From Euborellia annulipes (lineage: Eukaryota > Arthropoda > Insecta > Dermaptera > Anisolabididae), in NCBI GenBank assembly GCA_023213315.1, contig JAKCPI010011600.1, forward strand, positions 1 to 64,000: DNA of 64,000 bases, in the 5' to 3' direction. Within the stretch, counting starts at the first letter, position 1. Every line of letters begins with the position of its first letter. The notes under the pieces were generated by a model. It had not been told where the DNA came from. It searched no databases and was given only the letters and a program-made list of their open reading frames with translations. Shown here piece by piece: positions 51,301 to 61,966 of the stretch. The translations under genes and the position numbers were made by a program.

Positions 51301-54300
51301 TCTTCAATTGAAGGAGGAACTAAAAAAAATTTAATATTTTATTAGAGAGGGAAATTTTTTCATTAATAAATTCAAATTATAAAGAAATATGTTTTCTTGA
51401 ATACACATACTTTTACTTAAAAAAAGTATGTCTGGTTTTGAATAAAAAATAAATGGTCACCTTATCTATAGAGTCGGTTGATAGTTAAATTATATATATA
51501 CTACTGTATAAGATTTACCTGATTCAACTTCATTCCATGTGGCCGAAATATTATTTTCACTTTTGTTCTTCTTTTTATTATCCAATTCATATTCGAAATC
51601 CTAAAATGATAAAAAGATAAGTTAATTCTTTCAATTCTCTTTCTAAGTATCCTTTACTAAGAGCCTCGCTTACATTCTTTCAATTAATTTGAAATTACAG
51701 CATTAAAAAAGAGGATACATTCTATAATTTATTCAAAAGTAAAAATGTCTAAAGTTAGCCAACTGAAATTTAAAATGTTAATACTATCGATAAATGTTAC
51801 AAATTTATAGGGTAGACAAACTGAAAACCAAAAAAATTTTTGGACCACCCTAATATATATATATCAAAATTGTAAACGTGAAAATTGAAAATATTTCAGG
51901 ACCTCTGTTCCACACTATTAAAAAAATAAATAATTATTACCATAAGGACATCTCCATCATCATCTCGATTTCCAGATAACCCATATGTAGGAATATCGCC
52001 TAACGTTCTACAAAACTCGGCGGTAGCATTCATACAAATAGAAAAAGGTTGAGTAGCTCCACTTTCATTTGAATCAAATGAATTCAGCGCGACTTCAATT
52101 TCATGAGACGGCGAATGCGTTCGTTCTTTTTTAATACGCAATGTTGCATCTTCTCGTTGACGCAAACGTCGAGCTTTGTCTAAAGCCATTTTCAATTCCA
52201 ATTCATCTTCTTCAGCTTCTATTTTTATTTTAATGGAGTTTGAAGGCTCTAAAAATAATAACAATAAGATATTATCATATATAACGGTTATCGTAAAATC
52301 TTATATGGCCTAAGTTTCCGAAAAGACTGTGTAAATGTGTGTGTGTGGTGAATGAGAAAGAAGTGAGAATGTTTTTTTATTATTAAGTTTTTTTTCCTAA
52401 AATAAATTCTTAGTTAGTTAAAGAGCCATAATAAAATTTACCTGGGGTATCATCAACATCCATAGCATCTCGTTTGATAAAATCATTTGTATTTTTTGAC
52501 CTGCGAGATCCTAAATCTTTGTATGGATTTTGTTCTGGTGTAGAAATATCTTCTAAATCTTGAGCTCGTAATTTTTTACGACGAATTTTCCTTACCTAAA
52601 AAATAAATTTATATAGGAATAAATAAAATAATATAATTACAGAGCAACTTTTAATTTCGGAACCCAGTATTAATTATATAGATGGAATGAATAATTTCCT
52701 TTACCTTTTTCTTAGGTTTTTTAAATTTAACCATTTCTTGTTCAGTAAAATAATCACTTGCGAGTTGTGGTCCTGGCGTTCCTAAAGAAACGACCATTTT
52801 ACCCTTTAATTTTTGTTTCACTTCCATAATTTTCCGTTTTTTAAATTGTTGAAAAGCATCATCTCCCAATGCAAATGATTCCTTTTTCTCTCCATCTATT
52901 TCTTCATCGTATTTACTCAAAACTTCATTATTTAAAGGATTTCCAAATTCATCGACTTCATCTTCTAAGAGATTTTTTGATAGTGAATTCTTATTTTTTA
53001 TATTCTAAAAAAGAAAACAATATAATAAATAAACAATATGAAAATTAATTATTTATATATGTAATGAAAAAAATTTAAATACCTTCCGATATTTCTCATC
53101 ATCAACCATGTTAACATTTACTAAAACATCTTTATCTTCATCTAAAACCTCTTGATCTTTTAATGTCAGAATGACGTTAGTTCCTTCCATAAAACTGGCC
53201 TGAAATAAAAAAGAAAGAGAGCATTAAAATATTAAATAAATAATAGATAATTTTAAAAATTATTAAAAAGGGAATTTTTGTAAAAAATAATGTCAAGTAT
53301 AAAAGTTATAATTTAGATCAGTGGTTCTTTTTATTAATATATTATTACGTGGCATACTTTAATGTCAGATTTTGAATATATCTAAATCACCACTGGCCAC
53401 CTTCCTTTTTTGAAGCAACGCCTTTGTATGAAAAATTTTTATAAAAGTTGCGGGCGCAACAATAAGTAATGACATCGTGTATATGTTTATTGTTAAAGTT
53501 AATTATTTTAATTTATCTGTCTAAATAGACAGATTCCGGATATTTTTTAGACACACTGGTGTATATATATATATATATATACAGTCGTGGACAAAATTGA
53601 GTGGACAGGTATCAAAAATAACAAAAAGTTGATTTAATTTATCTAATAATGCCTTTATTCAAAACTTTATTGCACATTTAAATTAACAAAGTATAATTTG
53701 ATAATATAAACAGAAAAATTAATTTTAATAAATAATAAATTATAATTTTTTATCATTTTATCATAAAAACGTAATTTTGCACTTGGACAAAATTAAGTGG
53801 ACACTGTCAAAATGCTGAAAAATTGAGTAATTGAGAGTGAAAAGTGTAAAGAAACATTGAGCTTTATCCAATAATCGTCTTCAATGTACGTTGAGCATTC
53901 ATTTAAGTACAATCAATGTTAGAAAACAAACATGTCAAAAAAAGAGAAGAAATCTCTTGTCAATTGCGAAATCTAATTGTTTCAGATTGCAAAAATAAAT
54001 TAAGTTATCGTATACTAGCCGAAAAATTTAATGTTTCAAAAAGTGCAGTTCATAAAATGTATACAAAATATTTAGAATATAATACTGTCGAAAATGTACA
54101 TGGTCGGGGACGGAAACATAACACAAGTGCATACGAAGATAGAATAATTTTGAGAGAATCCATGGAAAACGTCACGAAATATTGTTGAACAACTAAAATT
54201 AAATATATCTTCAAGAACTGTGAGACGTAGATTAAATGATGAGGGTTTAAAAATTGTGTAGCTATGCGCAAGCACACATCAGTAAAGTGAATAAAAGGAA

Positions 54301-57300
54301 ACGTTTAGATTTTGCAAAAAAATGTAAATATGCCATTATCATTTTGGAAACGAGTAATATGGAGTGATGAAAGTAAATTTGAGCTGTTAAATAAAAAAAA
54401 AAGAACGCATGTGAGGAGGAAACCAAATGAAGCTCTAAAAAAGCAGTATGTTTTACCAACAATCAAAAATAAAAGAGGCTCAATAATGACATGGGCTTGT
54501 TTTTCATGGATAAAGTTGGAAATTTAGTATCTATAAATGGAATCATTAATTCAGATAAATATATTGACATTTTAAATGAAAACTTAGAAGAATCTTTTCT
54601 AAAAATGGATCTCGATGACGACTGGATGTTTCAACAAGACACTGATCCGAAGCATACAGCGAAGAAAACCAAACAAATTTTCCAGGATTGTAAGATTAAA
54701 GTTCTTGAATGGCCTCCACAAAGTCCGGACCTTAACCCAATCGAAAATTTGTGGAGTTTATTGGATCCATTAGAAAAAAGTCATAATAAAGAAGAATTTT
54801 TCAATGAATTGCAACTACAATTTCAAAAAATCAATAAAAATTATTTTAAAAAATTTGTAGAAAGTGCCACGACGATTACAAGCAATAATAAAAGCAAAAG
54901 GCTGTAATACAAAATATTGATAACTCAATTTTTCAGCATTTTGACAGTGTCCACTTAATTTTGTCCAAGTGCAAAATTACGTTTTTATGATATAATGATA
55001 AAAAATTATAATTTATTATTTATTAAAATTAATTTTTCTGTTTATATTATCAAATTATACTTTGTTAATTTAAATGTGCAATAAAGTTTTGAATAAAGGC
55101 ATTATTAGTTAAATTAAATCAACTTTTTGTTATTTTTGATACCTGTCCACTCAATTTTGTCCACGACTGTACATGTATATATATACTGTGATGGAAATAC
55201 TTTTACAACCACCATTATTTGTTAGAAAAATTATTTAAAAATATTTTTTAATACAAGTAAACCATTTAATTCAGCAAACTAAAATAACTTAGTATCAATA
55301 AAAAAAATATCCAGCAATTAATTTGGATGAACCAACGTATATCAAACTGTATATGTGTGTGTGAATGAGAAAAATATTAGGAATAAATCTCATTTGGAAA
55401 ATTAAAAAACTCTTGTTTTTGTTTTTCCTCCGTACATTTTTGCCGAAAAAACAGGGTGACAGTGATGTTTCGTATTATGTCTCTCGGCATCACTCATTAA
55501 TTCCAATCATGACCACTATCTATCTATCTGTAAGAATTTTCATGTAATATGAGTAAATCCAGCAAAAGAGTTAATTGATATAAATATTGAAGTGATAATG
55601 AAGGCGAAGGTTTAGTTTTAACTAATTTTTGTTTTGAACTCAAAAGGTATGATATAACTTTTCTTTTGCTGGGTTCCACTCGTTTTACCTGTCTCTTACT
55701 TTTTACATTATAATTATTATTATCTAATTTTATTGATTACTCACCACATTATGCTCTACTTTTAGACCTCTTAAATGTCTTTCATTATAAAGATTATTCT
55801 TTTCCGCATTGAGATCTGAATCGATGATATCTCCAATTCCAAATTCTTCATCTAACTCTTCGAACAATTTCTCACGTTTTTGAGCTTTTATTTTCTCTTC
55901 ATGAATTTTTCTCGATCGTGACACCCAAGCTGAAGCATCCCTTTCATCGTCATTGTCTGAATCCCCGAGAGATTTTACTAATGATAATTTGTGTTCTATA
56001 TGACGTTTTTCTTTTTTTTCTTCTAATCTTCTTTTTAATTTCTCTTGAAAATTTTTTTTGGAGAGATTTTCTAAAAAAAAAAAAAAAAAAAAATTAGTAT
56101 ACCTATATTAATCGATTAGTTAAGTTTTAATTGAAAAGAAAAAAGAAATAGATTTTCTTGCATGGACTTTTGGAAGTGAAAATTATCATCGGACATTCAA
56201 TTTTTGAACTCAGGGAGGTCTAAAATGTGGAGAAACAAAATCTCGAAGTCGAATTTTTTTACGATTACAATACTTTCTCTTTAGATTCTGTACGAGAAAG
56301 TAAAAAAGAAAGGGAGGAAGCTTGAGGCTTCAAATAAAGTACCACATTAATTTGGCCTGTTTTGGTCCAAATAAAAATTATTAATTGTCACCAAAAATAA
56401 CCCTTAATATCAAATTTCACACCTCAAGCTCATCGGGAAGTCTTGAATAGATTCATTCGCGTAGGGTTTCATCAAGTACCACATTAGTTTGGTCTATAAA
56501 GGTACAGACTATTGTTGTCATCAAAAATGACCCTTAAATATCAAATTACACACCTCTAGCTCATCGGGAAGTCTTGAAAATTAATTAATTCGCGTGAGGC
56601 TTTAAATAAATTAGTTTGACCTATTTGGGTCCAATTGAAAAATTATTGATTATCATAAAAAATGACCCTTAAACATCAAATTTCACATATCTCATCATAA
56701 TCGGGAAGTCTTTTGAAAATAGATTAATTCGCGTAGGTTTTCAAATAAAGTACCACATATTACACATATTAGTTTGGCCTATTTTGACAAAAACTTCCAT
56801 ACAATGTTGTCACCAAGAATGATTCTTAAATATCAAATTTCACACCTCTAGCTCATCGGGAAGTGTCTTAAGCAAAGATTAAAAGTTGGGACCTTGAAAG
56901 AGTAAGGTAAATAAAAGCATTAATAATAAAAAAGGATAATTACCTGCCGGTTTATGTACAAATTCTTCGGAATCCTTTACTATTACAGTGCCTCCTTCTT
57001 TGATTACTTTTGGACCTTTATTTGAATCAGTTTTATCAACTTGTAGTGGTTTCAGCCCCAATTTGGCTCGAAGTTTATTAGTCTCTTCAATTGATAATGA
57101 TTGGTTGGAATTTTCTGTTTTAACTTCGTCATCTTTAATAGTCGGAGGAGGTGGAGGCAAAGGGGCTGTTGGTGGAGAGCTATGCGTTGATATTTTTGGA
57201 GGTGGTGGTGCTTCAAATTCATCTAAAACAAAGCATAAAATTAAAAAAAAAAGCAAAACATGGAAAGAACACTGAAGGAAAACTCATAGGGTAAAAAGTG

Positions 57301-58435
57301 GAGTAGTGTAATATCCTTTCTCATTTCCAAGGTTCTTTCCCAGAATATAAATAAAAAATTATGTTATGCTTCTCCTTTATTTATTTATTTTTTTAACTAT
57401 ATTCTTCCTGGCTGCATGTGACCACTGGTCATCGGATCTTATGCACCCATTCAAAAAAAAAAAAGCATCAAAGCCCCAGGTTTATCTCTTCCATTTAAAA
57501 GCGGTAACTAAATTTCGGTTTCATGATTAATATATAGTATATATATAAATATAAATTAATGTGTTTTTTATTGTTTTTTTTTTCTTCTAGACCTCACTAA
57601 CTAAAGTTAGTTAGTTATATTGTGTTATTTATACTAGCACAAGGGCGTCCGCAGGATTTTTTGCAGGGGGGGGGGGGGGCAAGTCACTTCCAGATAAGTT
57701 AAAAAAAACGTATTTTGATATTAATAATGTTATACATCTCTTAGTATTTAAAGCTTTCTCACCGCGGCAAGGTGGATGTATACTGTGAAAGGTTTTTTTG
57801 TATTTTTTTTTGTCTTATACATTTTTCTGTATCATTTTAATTTTCCAGGGGGGGGGGGGCAAGTGCCTGGTTGCCCCCCCCTGCGGACGCCCATGTACTA
57901 GCATTGTTTGTATTGTATTATTTGTAAAATGTTATTTTTGTGTATTTTTTATATTATGTTTTTGTATGAATATTGTTTGTAATGTGTTTATTTTTGTAAT
58001 CATGTTTGTAAATGGGCGGAGTGGCCGCTGGCTGGAAGCCCCAAATAAATTTAAAAAAAATAATAATAATAAAGTTAGACATCAGTCAAAATATTAAATT
58101 AAATAATGATAAAAAAAATCAATTAGTTTAAAGGTGGAATCATCCAAGGAATCAAACCAAGAGAGAACTTGGATTCGACTCCTTTGAATACAGTTATTTT
58201 ATTTATTATTAAATAAAATAATTAAATAATATTTAAATAAAAAAATCAAAATAATACCTTCGGAAATTTGTTCTGTATATTTATGTTCGTTTCGCTCGCG
58301 TTTCTTTTCTTTATGGTGTTTTTTGTGACGATGTTTTTCCTTGATTGTCTTTTCTGGGGTTTGTGATCTTATTTTCGTGCTGCTGTGCTTCCTCTTTTTA
58401 CATTCTCCATGCTTATGTTTTTTAGTTGATCCCAT
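48320..58435 (-). CDS. SART1: U4/U6.U5 tri-snRNP-associated protein 1 (SART1/Snu66)
   Basis: SART1 is needed to bring the U4/U6.U5 tri-snRNP to the spliceosome in the nucleus. Twelve exons: 58258-58435, 56944-57222, 55745-56070, 53083-53199, 52705-53004, 52442-52595, 51941-52248, 51519-51600, 51121-51319, 50063-50209, 49809-49890 and 48320-48436. They join in frame to 762 aa (human about 800). The start is ATG 58433-58435, followed by a Lys/His-rich stretch. Signature blocks are [129 protein letters not shown] and [20 protein letters not shown]. The reading ends KQT-stop; human continues about 10 residues more, and a splice donor overlaps the stop. Introns hold a Tc1 element, SINEs and a hammerhead-like motif. 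Confidence 0.95.
48640..48685 (-). ncRNA. Hammerhead-ribozyme-like motif, sense strand of SART1 intron 11
   Basis: Minus-strand order: AAGAA, CTGAAGA, a perfect 7-pair hairpin (GGCTTTA/TAAAGCC), GAAA, AGTT, TTCTT. Stem I is 5 perfect pairs (AAGAA/TTCTT). The cleavage triplet is GTT rather than GTC, and stem III is reduced to about one pair, so any activity would be weak. Confidence 0.5.
49138..49384 (-). mobile_element. SINE-1 copy with 13-bp target duplication
   Basis: AAAAAAAATACTT occurs at 49125-49137 and 49385-49397. The reverse strand has the head (GAGTTTGGCGTAGTAGG, GCGGGTTCGGACCC), the TTTAAGCC hairpin, GTCTTAAATGG and the GTGTG tail. It lies in SART1 intron 11, on the same strand as the gene. 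Confidence 0.88.
50399..50790. repeat. Fold-back with facing GAAACATT motifs
   Basis: AATGTTTCCGGCTGCTTATT at left is mirrored by AATAAGCAGTCGAAACATT at right. CAAGTACTGTGGACTAG..., GACTGAAGTGAACTAG and CTCTAAGGGACTGTTACG also have inverse partners. The reverse-read motif CTTGAAAACGACTTC...GGAAACATT resembles 17254-17303. It lies in SART1 intron 9. Confidence 0.65.
50791..50870 (+). repeat. tRNA-Leu/Ser-like SINE head
   Basis: GGTGGCTAATCAAATAAGCT (A-box-like), a variable-arm-like AGTTGCTATACAACT, then GGGGTTCAAATTCC (B box). Compare 24683-24765. Confidence 0.5.
52275..52390 (+). repeat. SINE-1 tail fragment in SART1 intron 6
   Basis: ATAACGGTTATCGTAAAATC, TTATATGGCCTAAG, CCGAAAAGACTGTG and a GTGTGTG-rich end match the SINE-1 body. 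The head is absent. Confidence 0.65.
53582..55169 (+). mobile_element. Tc1-like transposon with long IR/DR ends, TA target
   Basis: TA at 53580-53581 and 55170-55171 flanks CAGTCGTGGACAAAATTGAG ... CAATTTTGTCCACGACTG. The inverted repeats are about 245 bp. Each has two related sites: an outer GTGGACAAAATTGAGTGGAC and an inner TTGGACAAAATTAAGTGGAC (53785-53804), i.e. an IR/DR layout. The element is 1588 bp and lies in SART1 intron 3, opposite to the gene. Its transposase is frameshifted. Confidence 0.95.
53916..54907 (+). pseudogene. Tc1-like DD34E transposase, frameshifted
   Basis: The open pieces are 53916-54188, 54312-54527 and 54491-54907. The N-terminal piece has a helix-turn-helix ([17 protein letters not shown]) and a GRGRK basic motif. 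The later pieces have WSDESKF (first Asp), [10 protein letters not shown] (second Asp) and [11 protein letters not shown] (Glu). There are 34 residues between the second Asp and the Glu (DD34E). Frame changes near 54185, 54260-54310 and 54495 break it, so this copy makes no full protein. Confidence 0.92.
56317..56876. repeat. Diverged tandem repeat, about four units of 131-155 bp
   Basis: Each unit has AAATAAAGTACCACAT, TTAGTTTGGCCTATTT, AATGACCCTTAA, ATCAAATTTCACACCTC and GCTCATCGGGAAGTCTT. The CATCGGG anchor is at 56431, 56562, about 56697 (mutated) and 56853. It lies in SART1 intron 2. Confidence 0.85.
57640..57895. mobile_element. hAT-type MITE, TSD TACTAGCA
   Basis: It starts CAAGGGCGTCCGCAGG and ends CCTGCGGACGCCCATG. 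A perfect duplication TACTAGCA is at 57632-57639 and 57896-57903. G-runs lie near both ends and a C-run precedes the right terminus. It lies in SART1 intron 1. Confidence 0.93.
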
Positions 58436-58948
58436 TAAATAGATTGATTATTCAAGTGGACAAGAATTTAATTAAAATAAATTAAAAATATATTATTTAC
58501 CGAGGGGAATTTAAGTCTGGTTATCCAGAATCAATTTCACAATTTTCTTCTTGATACTTTATAAATAAATATTATTTTAATAAATCAATAGATTAAAACT
58601 TTATGATTTATAAATTTGTGTTATTTAGAAACGAATTGTATATAATATTTACAATAAACCCTATATAAATTGACATCTAATTAAATGTTGTTAAATATGG
58701 AACTGGGCCATAGATATAGATAGCAGGGAATAAAATAGATAGGAAACACGAAAAACATTAGAAAGCCTTAACCTGCCTTTAACTTGTCAATCAGTTGTCT
58801 TACCAGCCGCCTGGTGGCGTTTGAAACATGGCGGTTTTTCTTTCAAATGTATAAAACTATCTCCTAATGGTTTCTCGCTTAAATGAATAAAATTGAGGGA
58901 AAAACCGGAGAATAAAAAGCCAGCATAAAATGAATAACGTTGATATTG
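58436..58948. other. SART1 upstream region
   Basis: It should contain the SART1 promoter, but no core motif is obvious. CCAGCCGCCTGGTGGCG at 58804-58820 resembles a CTCF-type site. Confidence 0.35.
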
Positions 58949-59220
58949 CAGGGGCGTATATAGAAATTTTTTTCGGGGGGGGGGGCCCAAACTCAAAAAT
59001 TTTTCTGCGGAAAATTTTTTTTTTCAAGAAACTATATTTTTTTCACACGAAATTTTTTGCGGAACATTTTTTCAATTGCGGAACCAAAGTTGTCCATCCT
59101 GCGGAAAAATTTGTTGCGCTGATGTCTGTATATCCCTATATATGTATATGTGTTTGGGAAATTTCGGGGGGGGGGGGGGGGGGGCGGGCCCCCTCGGCCC
59201 CCCCCATAAATACGCCCCTG
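58949..59220. mobile_element. hAT-type MITE, TSD TGATATTG
   Basis: It starts CAGGGGCGTATATAG and ends ATAAATACGCCCCTG, with the perfect duplication TGATATTG at 58941-58948 and 59221-59228. It has a G-run near the left, a G-run of about 20 near the right and a C-run before the terminus. Confidence 0.94.
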
Positions 59221-59639
59221 TGATATTGAATAGTTTTTCTTCCCGGTTAAAAAAAAGCAAAAGTTTCAAGTAAATATATATATTTATTAAAATTAAAATG
59301 ATTAAACATTATATTTGTTTTACCGAAATTCGAATAAAAATATACAAAATATTTACAGTGATTGTAAAAAGAGTATATACCAGTATATATAAAAAGTAGG
59401 AAGCAACCGAATATTCGATTTCGGTTATGATTTCGGCCAGTTTCGGCCAAAAACAAGCCGAAACCTGAGTCTGAAAATATGAGATAAAACTCACACACAA
59501 AAAAAAACTTGAGAAAAAAATTTTGTATTTCCGAAAAAAAGGTAAAATGATTTTTACGGGAGGGGAAAAAATTTTCCGCCCGGTGGAAAAGGGACGGAAA
59601 AATTAAAAAAAAAAAAAAGGTAAAATGATATGAATTTTG

Positions 59640-59905
59640 GGCTAATCTTTACTATAGGACTCCAAGCCATCCAGGGGGCGCTGGCGTGGCTTCGAGGCCA
59701 GGTTAAGGTAATAATCTTTTTTTTTTTAAACAACTTGCAGGGGTCCCGACCTAATTGTTTCGGTCCTTCGGTCTAAGTTCGGTTTCTTTAGATTAAAAAA
59801 AAATATAAAACAACTAGGGAATTCTCGGCTAATGTCAAAAGAGTGAACTAGTGAAGTGTAAGCCAGCGCCCCCTGGGTGGCTTGGAGTCCTATAGTAAAG
59901 ATTAA
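59640..59905. repeat. Inverted repeat with GC-rich arms
   Basis: TTTACTATAGGACTCCAAGC then CA(T/C)CCAGGGGGCGCTGG at the left (about 59648-59683) is complemented at 59853-59900. The spacer is about 170 bp and contains TTCGG-type repeat. The arms carry CCAGGGGGCGC, close to the CTCF core. Confidence 0.7.
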
Positions 59906-60487
59906 CCGAATTTTGTATAGGAAATACCAGTTTCGGTTACGACAAATGGTATGGATAGTTGATTTGAAAAGGAAAGGGATAATTCTGGAAAAAAATCAAA
60001 GTCCAAGATCTTATCTAATTAAATGTGGATACTTGATAGCAAAGACAAGTTATATGATAGATATTCTCAATTCTAGACATGCGCAATACATTCTCTTTTA
60101 TTGATTTTTGTTTATCCTTCGCTTATCTAGATAAAATATCTCGTTCGAGAACCGACGCCGTTATCTTGTCAAAAATCATCTCGCCAACTATCTTATCCTG
60201 GCTGCTATTAATTGAGTAGAAGTATTTTACAACTAAATGAAGGAGCATATCTTATTTGATAACCATCTAGAAAATATACTGTGAGTTAATTTCTTAATAT
60301 TTATTTTAAATAAAAATGTTTTTTAAATCATTTGCAAAAAAATTTGTTAAGTAGACTATTACGAAATAATTGCTTATAAAGTTTTGCCTAAAGTCTAATC
60401 AATTATTTATGCTTTTTAATAATTAAGAAAAATAATTTAAAAAACTAATAGATGATAGCACTCACCCAGGACTGAATGTATTCAGGA

Positions 60488-60757
60488 AAGGTGTAAACAG
60501 GCCATTGCAGTCCAACAGAAAAACAAAATATATAAAAAATATATAATTTATTTAAATTTTTTACTTCTTAAAACTGCCTGGTTTCGACCGCACTGCCGCA
60601 ATTCACAAATTTTCTAGATTTCTTCTCACTGAGGAAGACCTGCGGCAGTGCGGTCGAAACCAGGCGGTTTGAGAAGTAAAAAATTTAAATAAATTATATA
60701 TTTTTTATATATTTTGTTTTTCTGTTGGACTGCAATAGCCTGTTTACACCTTTCCTA
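60488..60757. repeat. Palindromic element with GAAACC hammerhead-like halves
   Basis: AGGAAAGGTGTAAACAGGC at left is complemented by GCCTGTTTACACCTTTCCT at right. Near the centre the plus strand reads CTGAGGAAGACCTGCGGCAG, TGCGGTC, GAAACCAGGC, so CUGANGA and GAAA are present with a GACC/GGTC stem, but there is no GTC triplet. Confidence 0.75.
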
Positions 60758-60759
60758 AA

Positions 60760-61290
60760 AAACTAATATCTAAATTAAAATATAGATATATGCGCGAAGG
60801 ATAAATTTGGTTCAAATCTTTGGATCGAAATGGTATTAGGCTGTTAGACTGTAGAAAGTGATTTTTTTTTAGGATGAGGGGAACAAAAAAATCCCTCTTT
60901 TTGACACAATTTGTATAGTATATTTAACTATACAGTATTTTTTATGCATTTAGGTATTTTGTTAACGCAAAATTACATTCAAGCTACGAACGATGTTCTT
61001 CCTAAAATATAGTGAGATGGATTTCATTTCTGGTTTATAAATATTTTTGTTTGAACTAGCAATAAGAAAAAAATCACAAAAGGCATATTCTTATTTGAAA
61101 AATGAATAGAAATTTTTAGTTGAGTTATTAGAAATTGTATATTTATATATAAATTAGATATTTTTTTTTATTTTGAAAAAAATAATGCATGAAAATAGTT
61201 TTAGAGATTATCTTGTACACAATAGATAAAATATTAATTAGTCTTTAGTATTTATTTGAATGGGTAAATAAGATAATTTTGATAAAGAAA
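60760..61290. other. AT-rich stretch, nothing recognised
   Basis: No gene, tRNA-like segment or inverted repeat was noticed. Confidence 0.4.
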
Positions 61291-61295
61291 CTGAT

Positions 61296-61860
61296 AAAGT
61301 TGTGTTCTGTGCTTGTGACACTAGATTTTTTTTGTCGACATAAGTATATTTAGTTTCCTCCGATATAGAATTCAAGATGTAAAATTTATAAACATGGGAA
61401 AATTTATATTTTTTTTACCATGGCAACCATTTCTCCTATCGTTTCTATGAAATACAAGAATAAAGTGGTCTTCAAAAGATTTCAATGGCAAAATGACTCA
61501 ATTCCTTCATGCTTTAAATTGAACAGACACACAAAAACAGACCATAGGCCTATCGCGAAAACCACTTTTTACTATCTCTTACCTCTATATATGTTAATAT
61601 ATAGAGTGAGAAAGTATTGAATTCATGTCAAAAATTCGATGTCGAGATTTTGATGGATATAACATATATGTTTTTTGGTCCCCTGAGTCCAAAAAAGTGG
61701 TTTTCGCAACGTGGTCTGTCTGTTCAATTTTAAGCATGAAGGAATTGAGCTACCAGGCTGAAAATTTATATTTAAGTTAGACACCCCCCTGGAGCGTGAA
61801 AACAAGCTTTTATACAAAATCGGCCAAAAAGTACTAGTACTTTACTGATGCATAGCATAT
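61296..61860. repeat. GTACTAGTAC-family repeat, rearranged copy
   Basis: The left half runs in reverse (GTGCTTGTGACAC, ATGGCAACCATTTCTCCTAT, GTGGTCTTCAAAAGATTTC). The right half runs forward (GAGAAAGTATTGAATTCATG, CCAAAAAGTACTAGTACTTT). The two meet at CTCTATATATGTTAATATATAGAG. It lies just upstream of the BED/hAT gene. Confidence 0.6.
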
Positions 61861-61966
61861 AGCTTAAAAACAAATATTACCAGTTAAAATAAAAACTTAG
61901 AGTAGGCTACTGGTCATTCCATTTTTTACTAGAGGTCTAAATCCCTTTATTTTTTTATTACAGAAA

